In this document: piece by piece, positions 1 through 9,665 of the stretch | Layout: every line of letters begins with the position of its first letter | Position numbering within the stretch: position 1 is the first letter of the stretch | Assembly: GCA_020025535.1 (NCBI GenBank) | Contig: JAHHRY010000001.1 | Location: 124,001-188,000 of the forward strand | Direction: 5' to 3' | Length of the DNA: 64,000 nucleotides | Source of the DNA: Oscillospiraceae bacterium | Lineage (GTDB): Bacteria > Bacillota > Clostridia > Oscillospirales > Oscillospiraceae | Position numbers and translations under genes: made by a program | The notes under the pieces: model-generated | The model's input: the letters and a program-made list of their open reading frames with translations, nothing else | Databases searched by the model: none | Told to the model about the DNA's origin: nothing

Positions 1-407
1 TGTGTCAGCATGGAAGTTGTGGTGGTCTTTCCATGAGTGCCGGACACGCAGATGGCATTCTTATATTCCTGCATGATCACGCCCCAGGCCTGAGCACGCT
101 CGAACACGGGAATGCCGGCTGCTCTGGCAGCGGCAATTTCGGGGTTATCGTTATGGGCTGCAGCCGTACGGATTACGCAGCAGGCACCTGCGATATTTTC
201 GGCACGGTGACCGATTGCCACCTGAATATTCTGAGCGATCAGCTCGTCAGTCGACACGGAAGCATTCATGTCAGAACCCGTAACGGTAAGGCCCATTCCT
301 TTCAGCACCAGCCCGAGGGGGCGCATGGAAACGCCGCCGATGCCCACCAGATGTACGTGGTTTCCGGGGCGGAGATATTGCTTAATCAAGTTATTTCGAT
401 TATCCAT
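1..407 (-). CDS. murC: UDP-N-acetylmuramate--L-alanine ligase, N-terminal part
   Basis: This is the first 135 codons of MurC, the cytoplasmic ligase that adds L-alanine to UDP-MurNAc in peptidoglycan precursor synthesis. The reading frame starts at ATG 407, preceded by a GGAGG ribosome site. Residues 19-32 hold the glycine-rich UDP-binding loop (GIGGVSM). Residues 123-131 hold the Mur-ligase ATP P-loop (GTHGKTTTT). The gene is cut by the window edge, so the central ATPase and C-terminal domains are not visible. It lies downstream of the CBS gene on the same strand, separated from it by a terminator, so it probably has its own promoter. Mpl is a related alternative, but the spacing and sequence of the two motifs fit MurC better. 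Confidence 0.93.
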   Translation of the reverse strand, partial: MDNRNNLIKQYLRPGNHVHLVGIGGVSMRPLGLVLKGMGLTVTGSDMNASVSTDELIAQNIQVAIGHRAENIAGACCVIRTAAAHNDNPEIAAARAAGIPVFERAQAWGVIMQEYKNAICVSGTHGKTTTTSMLT

Positions 408-563
408 ATAATTAACATCCTCCGATGTATCTCGTTAACTAACCGGTACATTATACAACATTCACACTTCATTTACAACTGTAATTATAGCCAAATTGCA
501 GGTTGTTTACCCAATTATTCATTCCATATCCATAGGATTCTTCCATATTTGCAGGAAATCTGC

Positions 564-601
564 AAAAAAGCAAGGCAGCATCCATATGGCTGCTGCCTTG
601 C
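564..601 (-). terminator. Intrinsic terminator after the CBS-domain gene
   Basis: An 11-bp stem (GCAAGGCAGCA class, 570-580 with 591-601) around a 10-nt loop is followed on the minus strand by six T residues. It lies just past the stop of the CBS gene and separates it from murC. Confidence 0.85.
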
Positions 602-613
602 TGAAACACCGAA

Positions 614-1027
614 TTAATCTTCACGAAACAGGTACTGCTGGCAATACTTTATGATACCGCGTCTTGTAACAATGCCGATAAATGCATCCTTGTCATCAAC
701 CACCGGCACGAAATTCTGATCCGTTGCCCGTTCCACCAGGTCATGCATGGTGGTTGTTACCCGTACGGGAACATTATCTTTCCGTCGTTCAATTTCCATG
801 ATTCGTCTGGCTTCGGCCTGTCGCATATCCATATAGCACATATTCTTCAGCGCCCACAGCAGATCTCCTTCTGTCAGGGTTCCGCGATACTCACCCCGTC
901 TGTTGAGAATCGGCAATGCCGCAAATCCTACGCTTTCCATTTTTTCCAATGCCTGTCGGACAGTGAAGTCGTCATATACATATTGGCACATTGCCTTCGG
1001 TGTCAAAAAAAACAAGATATTATTCAT
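614..1027 (-). CDS. CBS-pair domain protein, possible nucleotide sensor
   Basis: This 137-residue cytoplasmic protein is almost entirely one Bateman module: two CBS repeats (about residues 16-65 and 80-135) and no attached catalytic domain. CBS pairs bind adenine nucleotides. The N-terminal FFLTPK segment followed by VYDDFTVRQALEKM, and the closing IVTRRGIIKY, resemble the small stand-alone CBS proteins of Clostridia and, more weakly, the c-di-AMP-binding CbpB/YkuL of Bacillus; I recall these from memory. ATG 1027 has an AAAGGAG ribosome site. The gene ends at its own terminator and is monocistronic as far as can be seen. What ligand it binds cannot be read from the sequence. Confidence 0.8.
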   Translation of the reverse strand: MNNILFFLTPKAMCQYVYDDFTVRQALEKMESVGFAALPILNRRGEYRGTLTEGDLLWALKNMCYMDMRQAEARRIMEIERRKDNVPVRVTTTMHDLVERATDQNFVPVVDDKDAFIGIVTRRGIIKYCQQYLFRED

Positions 1028-1204
1028 AAAGACTCCTTTACTGAGCGGCTTCCTTCTTTCCTCGCCGCTTCTTATATTATAGCATAAATCAATCGCCAGG
1101 GCATGAAAATCTTCGGCTGTTCGCTTGTTTTATGTACCAAAAATTGCTCGCTATTTTTATGCATTTTGACCAACTCTCCCGGCAGTAGAGTTCTCTCCGC
1201 ACAA

Positions 1205-1253
1205 TAGTAGGTGGATTCTACTACTCTATACTGGTATACTGAGATCATTGATC
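1205..1253. promoter_or_regulatory. Cluster of three short palindromes upstream of the hemolysin III gene
   Basis: Three inverted repeats sit within 50 bp: TAGTAG/CTACTA (1205-1223), TATAC-TG-GTATA (1227-1238) and GATCA-T-TGATC (1243-1253). A TATACT at 1235-1240 could be a -10 box, with TGGATT 17 bp upstream. They could be operator half-sites for the hemolysin III gene that follows. No known regulator motif is recognised. Confidence 0.3.
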
Positions 1254-1281
1254 AGATATGAATCAGAAAGGTGGCTCCTCC

Positions 1282-1956
1282 ATGGCAAAAAGAATAAAGC
1301 TATCTGACCGGACGCTCCCCGACTACACCCGGGGCGAAGAAATTATGAACATGGTTACCCACATCGTTGGCGGAGGCTTCGGCGTGGTCGCCATGTGCCT
1401 GTGCATCGTAATGGCAATCTGTCATCACAATGTTTACGGCATCGTTGGGTCCGTTATCTATGGCATTTCCATGATTACTCTCTACACCATGTCCAGCATC
1501 TACCACGGTCTTTATCCCTGCACAGGAAAAAAAGTTCTGCAGGTTCTGGATCACTGCACTATCTATTTTCTGATTGCAGGCACTTACTCCGTAATTACAC
1601 TGTCCGCACTGCGCCCGCTGTCTCCGGTCATCGGATGGACGATTTTTATCTTCCAGTGGGTCATGACCGCTCTGGCCATTACCCTTACCTCCATCGACCT
1701 GCACAAATTCCGCATCTTCTCCATGATCTGCTACATCGGTATGGGCTGGTGCGTCATTCTCGTTCCGAAGCTGGCAGTGGAAGCGCTTACCCCCACCGGC
1801 TTCTGGCTCCTTTTCAGCGGCGGTGTCGCTTACACAATCGGCGCCGTGCTCTACGGCATCGGCTCCAAAGTGCGCTGGATGCATTCCGTATTTCACATTT
1901 TCGTAGTCCTGGGCACCATCCTGCAGTTCTTCTCCATCTGGCTCTATGCCCTGTAA
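1282..1956 (+). CDS. Hemolysin III family (PAQR/YqfA-like) integral membrane protein
   Basis: The product is a 224-residue, seven-helix membrane protein of the hemolysin III/PAQR family. Family marks are visible: a serine-histidine motif in SSIYHG near the second helix, an aspartate in LDHCTIYFLIAGTYS, and paired histidines in the last helix (MHSVFHIFVVLG). In PAQR proteins these residues form a metal site linked to hydrolase activity. Bacterial members affect membrane lipid or fluidity homeostasis and are usually not toxins. An earlier in-frame ATG exists at 1258 but has no ribosome site, whereas ATG 1282 has AAAGGTGG seven bases upstream, so I chose 1282. The gene stands alone, with possible operator palindromes upstream and a shared terminator downstream. 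Confidence 0.88.
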   Translation: MAKRIKLSDRTLPDYTRGEEIMNMVTHIVGGGFGVVAMCLCIVMAICHHNVYGIVGSVIYGISMITLYTMSSIYHGLYPCTGKKVLQVLDHCTIYFLIAGTYSVITLSALRPLSPVIGWTIFIFQWVMTALAITLTSIDLHKFRIFSMICYIGMGWCVILVPKLAVEALTPTGFWLLFSGGVAYTIGAVLYGIGSKVRWMHSVFHIFVVLGTILQFFSIWLYAL

Positions 1957-2000
1957 TATTTCTCTGAGGGCACGCCCTGTGCCTCCATTCCCATATCCGC

Positions 2001-2042
2001 AAAATGACCCGATGCGATTTTCGTTCGCATCGGGTCATTTTT
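2001..2042. terminator. Bidirectional terminator between hemolysin III gene and ftsH
   Basis: A perfect long stem (AAAATGACCCGATGCG paired with its complement) is flanked by A4 on the left and T5 on the right. It can therefore stop both convergent transcripts. Confidence 0.92.
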
Positions 2043-2069
2043 ACAGCTTTGTACTTTTACGGATTCGGA

Positions 2070-3941
2070 TTATTCTTCCGCATAATCATCCAGAAGTGCA
2101 GTATCGGAGGCCTCTGTAATTTCTCTTCCTTCCATGCACTCGGCAAACTGTTCGCCGGTCATGGTCTCATGCTCTATCAGATAATCCACGACCTTCATCA
2201 GCTTCTGCTCGTTGGTTTTCAGGATTTCCGCACACTTTGCATAGGCACCGTCAATAAGCGTCTTCACTTCTTCGTCGATGGTTCCTGCAAACTTTTCAGA
2301 GTAGCTCTTGGTGCTCTGGTAATCTCTTCCAATGAACACCTCTTCGCCGCCAAGGTAGGACACCGTGCCAAGGCTTTCGCACATACCATACCGTGCCACC
2401 ATGTCCCGTGCCAGCTTGGAAGCCCGGTCAATGTCGTTGGAGGCACCGGTAGAAATATCATCCAGGAACAGTGCCTCGGCCACACGGCCGCCCAGAAGTG
2501 CCACGATATTGTCGTACATCTCATTGCGGGTCATATGGTCGCTGTCATCCTTGGGGGTGCTCCAGGTGAGACCCAGCGCCTGCCCTCTGGGGATAATGGA
2601 AATCTGCCGCACCGGATCATGGTCAGGAAGATTGTACATTGCAACAGCGTGACCTGCCTCATGAACGGCGGTAATCCGCTGATCCCGCACACGCCGCACG
2701 CGGCTGTGCTTTTCGGGGCCAGCCATGACCTTCATCATAGCCTCGTTCAGATCGCTCATGTTGAGTGCGGGGCGATTGTCCCGCGCAGCCAGAATCGCCG
2801 CTTCGTTGAGAAGGTTGCTGAGATCCGCACCGGTAAAGCCGGAAGTTGCCATCGCCACGGTCTTCAGTCTGACGGAGTCATCCAGACATTTGCCTTTGGC
2901 GTGCACTTTCAGAATCTCCTCACGGCCCTTGGCATCGGGAAGGCCCACATGAATCTGACGGTCAAACCGTCCCGGACGCAGCAGCGCAGGATCCAGAATA
3001 TCCGGCCGGTTGGTGGCTGCCAGAACAATAACGCCGTCGGTATGGCCGAAGCCGTCCATCTCTACCAGCATCTGGTTCAGCGTCTGTTCCTTCTCATCAT
3101 GGCCGCCGCCCAAACCGGAGCCGCGCTTCCGGCCCACGGCATCGATTTCATCGATGAAAATAATGGCTGGCGCCATTTTCTTGGCCTGCTCGAAAAGGTC
3201 ACGCACACGGCTTGCGCCCACGCCCACATACAGTTCCACAAAATCGGAACCGGAAATGGACAGGAACTGCACGCCCGCTTCACCTGCGACCGCTCTGGCA
3301 AGCAGTGTTTTACCGGTGCCCGGAGGGCCTACCAGCAGCAGGCCACGGGGAATCCGTGCGCCAATCTTGGTATACTTATCCGGATTTTTGAGGAAATCCA
3401 CCACTTCCTGCAGCTCTTCCTTTTCTTCGTCGGCACCGGCCACATCCGCAAATGTGACTTTCTTGCCGTTGGGAACGCCCAGCACCGTCCGCGCCTTGCC
3501 GAAATTATTCATGGGATTGCCGCCGGCATTGGCCCTGCCCATCAGGAAGAACCACAGGATCAGCAGCACCAGACCCACAATCAGCAGCGGAATGATAATA
3601 TCATAGAAGCTGAAATGCTTCTCCGCTGCAAAATTATAGCTGACCAGAACGCCATCTGCACTCTGCTGCTGGATCAGATCCCACATTTCCCGGCGGAAAG
3701 CGTCTGCGTCCGGCATGACGGCTTCCAGCTTGGTTTGTCCGTTGTAAGGCTCATGCAGCTCCAGATAAATCTTATCGCCGGAAACGGCGAAATTCTTCAC
3801 CTGCTCATTCTTAAACAGCTTCACCACTTCCGAATAGACGGGTCCCTTGTTGAAATCCTGGAAAACATTCAGAATGAGAGCGAACATCAACGCCAGAATA
3901 ACAATGTACAGGATGATGGAAATAGATTTGCTTTTTTTCAA
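2070..3941 (-). CDS. ftsH: ATP-dependent zinc metalloprotease FtsH
   Basis: FtsH is the membrane-bound AAA+ protease that degrades misassembled membrane proteins and regulatory proteins. The 623-residue product has an N-terminal membrane helix (about 8-28), an external segment, a second helix (about 115-135), a AAA module with Walker A GPPGTGKT at 205-212 and Walker [10 protein letters not shown] near 262-270, and the zinc-protease motif HEAGH at 427-431. The start is a TTG codon: AAGGAG lies nine bases before TTG 3941 and no nearby ATG fits. It is the last gene of the gdpP-rplI-dnaB-tilS-hpt-ftsH run, 13 bp after hpt. The tilS-hpt-ftsH order is conserved widely in Bacillota. Confidence 0.98.
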   Translation of the reverse strand: MKKSKSISIILYIVILALMFALILNVFQDFNKGPVYSEVVKLFKNEQVKNFAVSGDKIYLELHEPYNGQTKLEAVMPDADAFRREMWDLIQQQSADGVLVSYNFAAEKHFSFYDIIIPLLIVGLVLLILWFFLMGRANAGGNPMNNFGKARTVLGVPNGKKVTFADVAGADEEKEELQEVVDFLKNPDKYTKIGARIPRGLLLVGPPGTGKTLLARAVAGEAGVQFLSISGSDFVELYVGVGASRVRDLFEQAKKMAPAIIFIDEIDAVGRKRGSGLGGGHDEKEQTLNQMLVEMDGFGHTDGVIVLAATNRPDILDPALLRPGRFDRQIHVGLPDAKGREEILKVHAKGKCLDDSVRLKTVAMATSGFTGADLSNLLNEAAILAARDNRPALNMSDLNEAMMKVMAGPEKHSRVRRVRDQRITAVHEAGHAVAMYNLPDHDPVRQISIIPRGQALGLTWSTPKDDSDHMTRNEMYDNIVALLGGRVAEALFLDDISTGASNDIDRASKLARDMVARYGMCESLGTVSYLGGEEVFIGRDYQSTKSYSEKFAGTIDEEVKTLIDGAYAKCAEILKTNEQKLMKVVDYLIEHETMTGEQFAECMEGREITEASDTALLDDYAEE

Positions 3942-3954
3942 TTGCCAATTCTCC

Positions 3955-4497
3955 TTATTTCTGATAAATTTCAGGTTTCAGAACACCCACATAGGGCAGG
4001 TTTCTGTAATGCTCATTATAATCCAGGCCAAAGCCCACGACAAACGCCTTGGGAATTTCAAATCCCACATAGTCCGCCTTCAGGGTAATACTGGGATCAC
4101 GGCCGTCCGGCTTATCCAGCAGCGTACAGATCTTTACAGAGGCTGCGCCCTTTCCCAGCAGATGATGATAGGTGAAATCCAGAGAACGGCCTGTATCGAA
4201 AATATCCTCCAGAATGACCACATGGCGGCCGGTCAGGTCAGCGCTGACATCCTTTCGCACCAGCATTTTTCCGGTAGATTCGGTGCCTTCGTAGGACGAT
4301 ATCCACATAAAGTCCATTTGGCAGGGGGCATGGAATGCACGCACCATATCTGCGTAAAATACGACAACGCCCTTGAGGACTCCCACAAAAACAGGGTCCT
4401 TGTCTGCATAGTCTTTCATCAGCATTTCGCCCAGTTCTGCAATGCGGGTTTTAAGCTGGTCCTCGGTGAAAAGGATCTTTTCGATATCTCTGTCCAT
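3955..4497 (-). CDS. hpt: Hypoxanthine phosphoribosyltransferase
   Basis: This 180-residue cytoplasmic enzyme salvages hypoxanthine (and usually guanine) to the nucleoside monophosphate using PRPP. The PRPP-binding signature EDIFDTGRS is at residues 97-105, and the flexible-loop and base-binding region (DYVGFEIP) follows at the usual distance. The ATG follows directly on the tilS stop codon, and its ribosome site GGGAGG is inside the end of tilS, so the two are translationally coupled. Hpt and TilS are adjacent in many Bacillota, where the pair has been linked to control of ftsH expression; that link is known from other species and not shown here. Confidence 0.96.
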   Translation of the reverse strand: MDRDIEKILFTEDQLKTRIAELGEMLMKDYADKDPVFVGVLKGVVVFYADMVRAFHAPCQMDFMWISSYEGTESTGKMLVRKDVSADLTGRHVVILEDIFDTGRSLDFTYHHLLGKGAASVKICTLLDKPDGRDPSITLKADYVGFEIPKAFVVGFGLDYNEHYRNLPYVGVLKPEIYQK

Positions 4498-5790
4498 TTA
4501 GAAACCTCCCAAAGTATCATACTCTATCTTTTCAAAAATAAACTGCATAGCCGGCTGATTTTTCGGAATACGGTCCCGGTTGACACCGATACCGTACACG
4601 CCCAGAACACCCGCAGAATCTGCGATAACAGGAATTTCCGGGCGCTGGGATGCGGGGATTTTTCGATCTGCAAACAGCTTTTTCAGGCTCTTTGTTCCGC
4701 CGGCAAGGCGCATCTCATCGCCGGGCAGGCGGCTGCGAAGCTGCACGGAGCCTTCTGCTGCTACTGTAAAAACATTCTGCGTGTTCACGATTTCCTGCGC
4801 TTCCCGGCAGATCAGCCGCAGCCCCAGCCGGGGCAGCATCGTTTCTCCGGGGCAGACAATCTCCACCGGCGACAGCGCTTCCGAAGCTGTGCGTACACGC
4901 AGGGTATTATAGCACCGCTCCACCGTTATTCCGCCGGAGAAACTGGCTCTGGCAGAGGGTTTGTCAGAAAAAACCAATGCCTCTGCCAGTAAAATATGGG
5001 AGAAGTTTGGCTCCTTCACGCCGTTTTCTTTCAAAAATGCATCCAGTATCCGTCTGCGCAGAGGCTCCGGCATTTGCCGCAGCTGTTCCACATCCGGCGT
5101 TTTGCACTCCTGCGTCAGGCTTTCCAAAAGAGCCTCATCCTGCCGCAGGCACAGAGCCATCCGGGACAAATTCTCCGCCAGACAGGGGTTTTCCTCCTCC
5201 AGCAGGGGCATCACCTTATGCCGGATACGGTTGCGAAGGAACTGGTCGCTTCCGTTGGAGCTGTCATCAATAAAAGGAATATGGTATTCTTCCAGAAAGG
5301 ATTCCAGCTTCCGGCGCGTAACGGACAGCATGGGACGAATCAGATTTTCTCCGACCGGAGCAATCGCTCCCAGTCCTTTGAGGCCGGTACCCCTCACCAG
5401 ATGGAGAAGTACCGTTTCCGCATTGTCGTTGGCCGTGTGGGCAGTGGCAATCTTGCCGGGCAGGGTGCGGAAGAAGGCGTATCTTGCCTCTCTGGCAGCA
5501 GCTTCCAGCCCCTTCTCCCCTTTTACCACCTGTGCGGAACCAACATACAGCAAAATATCATATCGTTCACAGAACTCCCGCACGAACTGTTCGTCGCGGT
5601 CCGACTCCGCTCCCCGCAGATGATGATTAAAATGCGCTGCCGACAGGGTAAACTTCCATTTGTCCTTCAGCAGATAGAGGCCCCACAGCAGCGCCATGGA
5701 GTCCCTGCCGCCGGACACGGCACAGATCACCCGGTCACCCGGCGAGATCATGGAATAGCTGCGAATAAAATTCGCCATCTCATTCAGCAT
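4498..5790 (-). CDS. tilS: tRNA(Ile)-lysidine synthase
   Basis: TilS changes C34 of the CAU-anticodon isoleucine tRNA to lysidine so that it reads AUA instead of AUG; it is essential in most bacteria. The 430-residue product has the N-type ATP-pyrophosphatase loop SGGRDS at residues 26-31 and the C-terminal substrate-binding region expected of full-length TilS. ATG 5790 is chosen because GGGAG lies eight bases upstream; an in-frame TTG 21 bases earlier lacks a ribosome site. The gene overlaps the end of dnaB by 11 bp. A likely substrate tRNA with anticodon CAU is present in this window at 54132-54208. Confidence 0.95.
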   Translation of the reverse strand: MLNEMANFIRSYSMISPGDRVICAVSGGRDSMALLWGLYLLKDKWKFTLSAAHFNHHLRGAESDRDEQFVREFCERYDILLYVGSAQVVKGEKGLEAAAREARYAFFRTLPGKIATAHTANDNAETVLLHLVRGTGLKGLGAIAPVGENLIRPMLSVTRRKLESFLEEYHIPFIDDSSNGSDQFLRNRIRHKVMPLLEEENPCLAENLSRMALCLRQDEALLESLTQECKTPDVEQLRQMPEPLRRRILDAFLKENGVKEPNFSHILLAEALVFSDKPSARASFSGGITVERCYNTLRVRTASEALSPVEIVCPGETMLPRLGLRLICREAQEIVNTQNVFTVAAEGSVQLRSRLPGDEMRLAGGTKSLKKLFADRKIPASQRPEIPVIADSAGVLGVYGIGVNRDRIPKNQPAMQFIFEKIEYDTLGGF

Positions 5791-7117
5791 GCTTCCACTC
5801 CCGGTCGGCAAAGGTCTGATACTGAGGAATCCACTGGAGCTTTACGGTGCCCGTTTCGCCGTGGCGGTTTTTTGCAAGGATGCACTCGGCGATTCCTCTG
5901 TCCTCGGTATCCGGATTGTAGTACTCGTCACGGTACAGGAACATCACTTCGTCGGCATCCTGCTCGATAGCACCGGATTCACGCAGGTCAGACAGGATGG
6001 GTCGCTTATCGGTTCGGCCTTCCGTTGCACGGGAAAGCTGGCTCAGACAGATAACCGGAACATTCAGCTCTTTCGCCATGATCTTCAGGGCACGCGAAAT
6101 CTCACTGACCACCGTAACACGGTTCTCGCTGCCTTTACCATAGCCGGAACCGTTCATCAGCTGCAGGTAGTCGATCATCACAAGCCCCAAATTGTCCAGA
6201 CGGCGACACTTGGCATTCATCTCTGCCACCGTGATAGAGGGGTTGTCGTCGATTCGGATATCTGTCTGACTGAGGGCGGCAGAAGCCATGCAGAGCTTCC
6301 CCCACTCCTCTTCGGAAAGCTTGCCGGTAGCCATTTTCTGGCCGTCCACAAAGCTTTCGATAGAAAGCAGACGCATGGCAAGCTGTTCTCTGGACATTTC
6401 CAGGTTGAACATTGCCACGGTTTTATTATACTTTTTTGCCACATTCAGCGCCAGATTCAAAGAAAATGCCGTTTTACCCATTGCCGGACGAGCTGCAATC
6501 AGCATCAGGTCCGACTTGTTAAGGCCGTTGGTTTTGGTATCCAGATCCCGCAGGCCCGTAGAAAGGCCGGGAATCAAAGAGTCTGCCTGGCTCAGCTCCG
6601 TCAGGTGGTCAAACACCTTATGTAAAACGGTGCCGATATGTTCCAGCGAGTCTCCCCGTTCTCCTTTGCGGAGTGCGTAGATTTTCTTTTCCGCGCTTTC
6701 CAGTATCTCACCGGGGGTACCTACCTGCGTATACACGATCTCGGAAATATCCGATGCCGCTTCCGCCAGTCCCCGGAGCATGGCCTTGTCCCGGACAATA
6801 TTTGCATAGCGCACAGCGTTGGCAGCGGTAGGAGTGATCTCCATCAGCTGCAGGACATAGTCCCGGGAGTTATCCCGATACACGCCCATCTCCCGCATTT
6901 TGTCCAGCACCGTAACCGGGTCAATGGTCTGAGAGAAGTTGAACATGGTATAGACAGCTTCATAAATTTCCCGGTTCTGCTGCAGGTAGAAATCCTCCGG
7001 GCGCAGAAGTCCGATCACATCGGCAACACAGCGGCTGTCAATCAGAATCGAGCCCAGTACGGACTGCTCCGCTTCCAGAGACTGGGGCGGCTGGCGGGAT
7101 AACAGTTCCTCGTCCAT
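5780..7117 (-). CDS. dnaB: Replicative DNA helicase
   Basis: This 445-residue protein is the hexameric replicative helicase that unwinds DNA at the fork. The N-terminal primase-interacting domain begins with the typical PPQSLEAEQSVLGS. The RecA-like motor has Walker A ARPAMGKTA at 209-217 and Walker B with DYLQLM near 315-320. The length is normal and no intein is present. ATG 7117 has an AAGGAG site. It follows rplI by 48 bp, the rplI-dnaB order typical of Bacillota, and its 3' end overlaps tilS. Confidence 0.97.
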   Translation of the reverse strand: MDEELLSRQPPQSLEAEQSVLGSILIDSRCVADVIGLLRPEDFYLQQNREIYEAVYTMFNFSQTIDPVTVLDKMREMGVYRDNSRDYVLQLMEITPTAANAVRYANIVRDKAMLRGLAEAASDISEIVYTQVGTPGEILESAEKKIYALRKGERGDSLEHIGTVLHKVFDHLTELSQADSLIPGLSTGLRDLDTKTNGLNKSDLMLIAARPAMGKTAFSLNLALNVAKKYNKTVAMFNLEMSREQLAMRLLSIESFVDGQKMATGKLSEEEWGKLCMASAALSQTDIRIDDNPSITVAEMNAKCRRLDNLGLVMIDYLQLMNGSGYGKGSENRVTVVSEISRALKIMAKELNVPVICLSQLSRATEGRTDKRPILSDLRESGAIEQDADEVMFLYRDEYYNPDTEDRGIAECILAKNRHGETGTVKLQWIPQYQTFADREWKHAE

Positions 7118-7165
7118 GTTTTCTCTCCTTTCCTTTCTTCTGCCTTATGCACACAAAAACAGGAA

Positions 7166-7612
7166 TCAGGCTTCCTCGATTTTCACCGTCAGAGGTGCGT
7201 TGATTTCGTAGCCCAGCTTACAGGTAACGGTATAGGTACCCACAGCCTTAATGGGGTCGGAAATCACAATCTTCCGCTTATCCAGTGCAATGCCGGTGTT
7301 CTTCTTCAGGGCATCTGCGATTTCCTGGTTGGTCACAGAACCAAACAGACGGCCTGCGCCGCCGCCCTTGGCAGTCACCGTCAGGGTCATAGCCCGCAGT
7401 TTTTTGGAGACTTCCATAGCCTCTGCCTTCTCACGGGCAATCCGCTCCTGCGTAGCCTTATCATTCATACGCATGGTATTGATGGCATCAGGGGTAGCTT
7501 CAATAGCCATCTTTCTGGGCAGCATGAAGTTTCTGGCGTAGCCGTCGGAAACCTCAATCATCTGGCCTTTCTTGCCTTTGCCCTTTACATCCTGCATTAA
7601 AATCACTTTCAT
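7166..7612 (-). CDS. rplI: 50S ribosomal protein L9
   Basis: L9 is a ribosomal protein with two globular domains joined by a long helix, bound near the L1 stalk. The 148-residue product has the usual length, the N-terminal start MKVILMQDVKGKGKKG and the glycine-rich end of the second domain (GGAGRLFGSVT). ATG 7612 has an AAGGAG site placed at the stop codon of gdpP, so translation is probably coupled. The gdpP-rplI-dnaB order matches the Bacillus yybT-rplI-dnaC locus. Confidence 0.98.
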   Translation of the reverse strand: MKVILMQDVKGKGKKGQMIEVSDGYARNFMLPRKMAIEATPDAINTMRMNDKATQERIAREKAEAMEVSKKLRAMTLTVTAKGGGAGRLFGSVTNQEIADALKKNTGIALDKRKIVISDPIKAVGTYTVTCKLGYEINAPLTVKIEEA

Positions 7613-7633
7613 AATTACATTCTCCTTATCGGG

Positions 7634-9610
7634 TTATTCTTCATAGTACTTATCGATGGATGCCACCAGATTGTCCAAAACCGCTTTAACGGTGCTGTCC
7701 TTGATCTGTGCACCGGCGGTTGCGGTGTTGCCGCCGCCGCCCAGAGGCTCCAGAATCATCTGCACATTGGCATCACCGATGGAACGCGCAGACACAATCA
7801 CCTGGTTTCCGTCCGGGTACAGGACAAACGATGCCGTGATACCGGAAATATTCAGCAGCTCATCCGCCGCCCGGGCCGCCAGAGAACGGGTCGTGCTGGT
7901 ATTCAGCGCCGCAATGGCGATCTCCTGACGGTACAGCCGTGCAGACTTGATAATCTGATACTTTGCCATTGTCTCCTGGAAATCGTTCTGCAGCAGCTTC
8001 TTGACCTCCACCGTATCCGCACCCATGCGGCGAAGCACGGCAGCCGCCTCAAAGGTACGTTCGCCGGTACGGACATTGAAGTTTTTGGTATCCAGGAAAA
8101 TACCGGCCAGCAGGGATTTTGCCTCGATGGGCAGCACATCCGGCTTTTCCACGGAGTACTGCAGAAGCTCCGTCACCAGCTCACTGGCGGAAGACGCATA
8201 GGGTTCGTGGAGGTTGACCACCACAGGCTCAATGTAGTCCGCCGCTCTGCGGTGATGGTCCACCACGCAGACACGGCTCATGGCGTCCAGAAGCTGTCTG
8301 CTCTCCACCTGATCCGGGCGGTTGGTATCCACCACAACCAGCGTACTGCGGTTGTCACACTGGAGAAGCGCATCCTCGCCGGAGATAAACACGCCGGCAT
8401 ACTCAGGCACCTGGCAGATTTCCTCAACCAGCTGCTTGGCAGCATTGGCCTCCCGGTCAATGACGATATAGGCTTTCTTGCCCTTCTTGCGGCACATACA
8501 GCTGATACCCATGGCAGCACCCACAGCGTCCAGGTCAGCATTCTTATGGCCCATAATGAACACCTGACTGCTTTGACCGATCAGCTCCATCAGAGAGTTT
8601 GCCGTCACACGGGAACGGACCTTGCTTCTGCGGTCCGCCTCTTTGGCACGGCCGCCGAAGAAGTTAAAGTTCAGGCGGTCCTTTACAACTGCCTGGTCAC
8701 CGCCGCGGCTCAGCGCCATTTCGATGGACAGGGCAGCAAAGTTGTAGCTTTCTTCAAAATTGACACCGTCCACTCCCAAGCCGAAGGAAATGGAAGCAGC
8801 AAGGCCGCTGGGGTTGACCACTTTATGGATGTCTTCCAGAATCGTGAATTTCTCCTGCATGGCGCTGTCCAGATCCCGCTTTTCAAATACCAGCAGGTAA
8901 CGGTTGCGCTCCAGCTTTCGCAGAAGGCCGTGGTAGCCTTCTGCCCATTTGGTGATGGCATCGTTAATTTCCGCATTCATGGTGGAAATTGCGCTTTCCG
9001 ACAGGTTCATGGTCAGTTCTTCGTAATTATCCACCAGAATGATGGAAACCACAGGGCGGGAACGGATATACTCGTCCCGGATCTGATACATCTCCGTCAG
9101 GTCGCTGAGGTACAGCATACCAAGGATGGTGCCGCTGGGGTCATCCGTACGGATTGCGGTACCATAGACGCGGTAACGGCGACTGCCGACGGTTACATCG
9201 TAGGGAAATTCGGTTTTTCCGCTTACCAGCCAGTCTACCGTAATACCCGGCAGCAGGGTTTCCACGCTCTGCTCAGGAAGCTGTTCCCGGTAGCCGGTCA
9301 CGGACGCAAACCGTTCGCTGGCCCAGATAACACCGCCGTCCCCGAGCCGCACCAGCGCCATCGGCAGAGGATTCTCCACGCCCTTGGTCATGTCCATGGT
9401 ATTGTACGCATTCTGGATAAAGGTTTGAATTTCCTTGTTCCGGCGGCTCCGGTCCAAGGTATAGAACACCAGCAGACCCAGTGTTACAATTGTTTCCACT
9501 GTGGCAAGGGCATAGTGCTGAATGAAAAAAGTAGCTATGCAAAAGCACGCCATGACAATAAAACAGGTATTAAACCCCGGCCGCAGCAGCCGTCCCATTT
9601 TTTTATTCAT
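7634..9610 (-). CDS. gdpP: Cyclic-di-AMP phosphodiesterase GdpP (YybT)
   Basis: GdpP hydrolyses the second messenger c-di-AMP to pApA and so sets potassium, osmotic and cell-wall homeostasis. The 658-residue membrane protein shows two N-terminal helices (about residues 8-50), a PAS-like domain, a degenerate GGDEF domain, a DHH domain with GHKNADLDAVG and VVDHHRR, and a DHHA1 domain ending in the glycine run of EPLGGGGN. ATG 9610 is preferred over an ATG 33 bases upstream because GGAGG lies eight to nine bases before it. It is the first gene of the minus-strand operon and has a good promoter at 9666-9693. Confidence 0.96.
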   Translation of the reverse strand: MNKKMGRLLRPGFNTCFIVMACFCIATFFIQHYALATVETIVTLGLLVFYTLDRSRRNKEIQTFIQNAYNTMDMTKGVENPLPMALVRLGDGGVIWASERFASVTGYREQLPEQSVETLLPGITVDWLVSGKTEFPYDVTVGSRRYRVYGTAIRTDDPSGTILGMLYLSDLTEMYQIRDEYIRSRPVVSIILVDNYEELTMNLSESAISTMNAEINDAITKWAEGYHGLLRKLERNRYLLVFEKRDLDSAMQEKFTILEDIHKVVNPSGLAASISFGLGVDGVNFEESYNFAALSIEMALSRGGDQAVVKDRLNFNFFGGRAKEADRRSKVRSRVTANSLMELIGQSSQVFIMGHKNADLDAVGAAMGISCMCRKKGKKAYIVIDREANAAKQLVEEICQVPEYAGVFISGEDALLQCDNRSTLVVVDTNRPDQVESRQLLDAMSRVCVVDHHRRAADYIEPVVVNLHEPYASSASELVTELLQYSVEKPDVLPIEAKSLLAGIFLDTKNFNVRTGERTFEAAAVLRRMGADTVEVKKLLQNDFQETMAKYQIIKSARLYRQEIAIAALNTSTTRSLAARAADELLNISGITASFVLYPDGNQVIVSARSIGDANVQMILEPLGGGGNTATAGAQIKDSTVKAVLDNLVASIDKYYEE

Positions 9611-9665
9611 ATCCTTGCCTCCAAAATGGGCATTCAAACCCATACTATCTATTGTAATCTGTATT

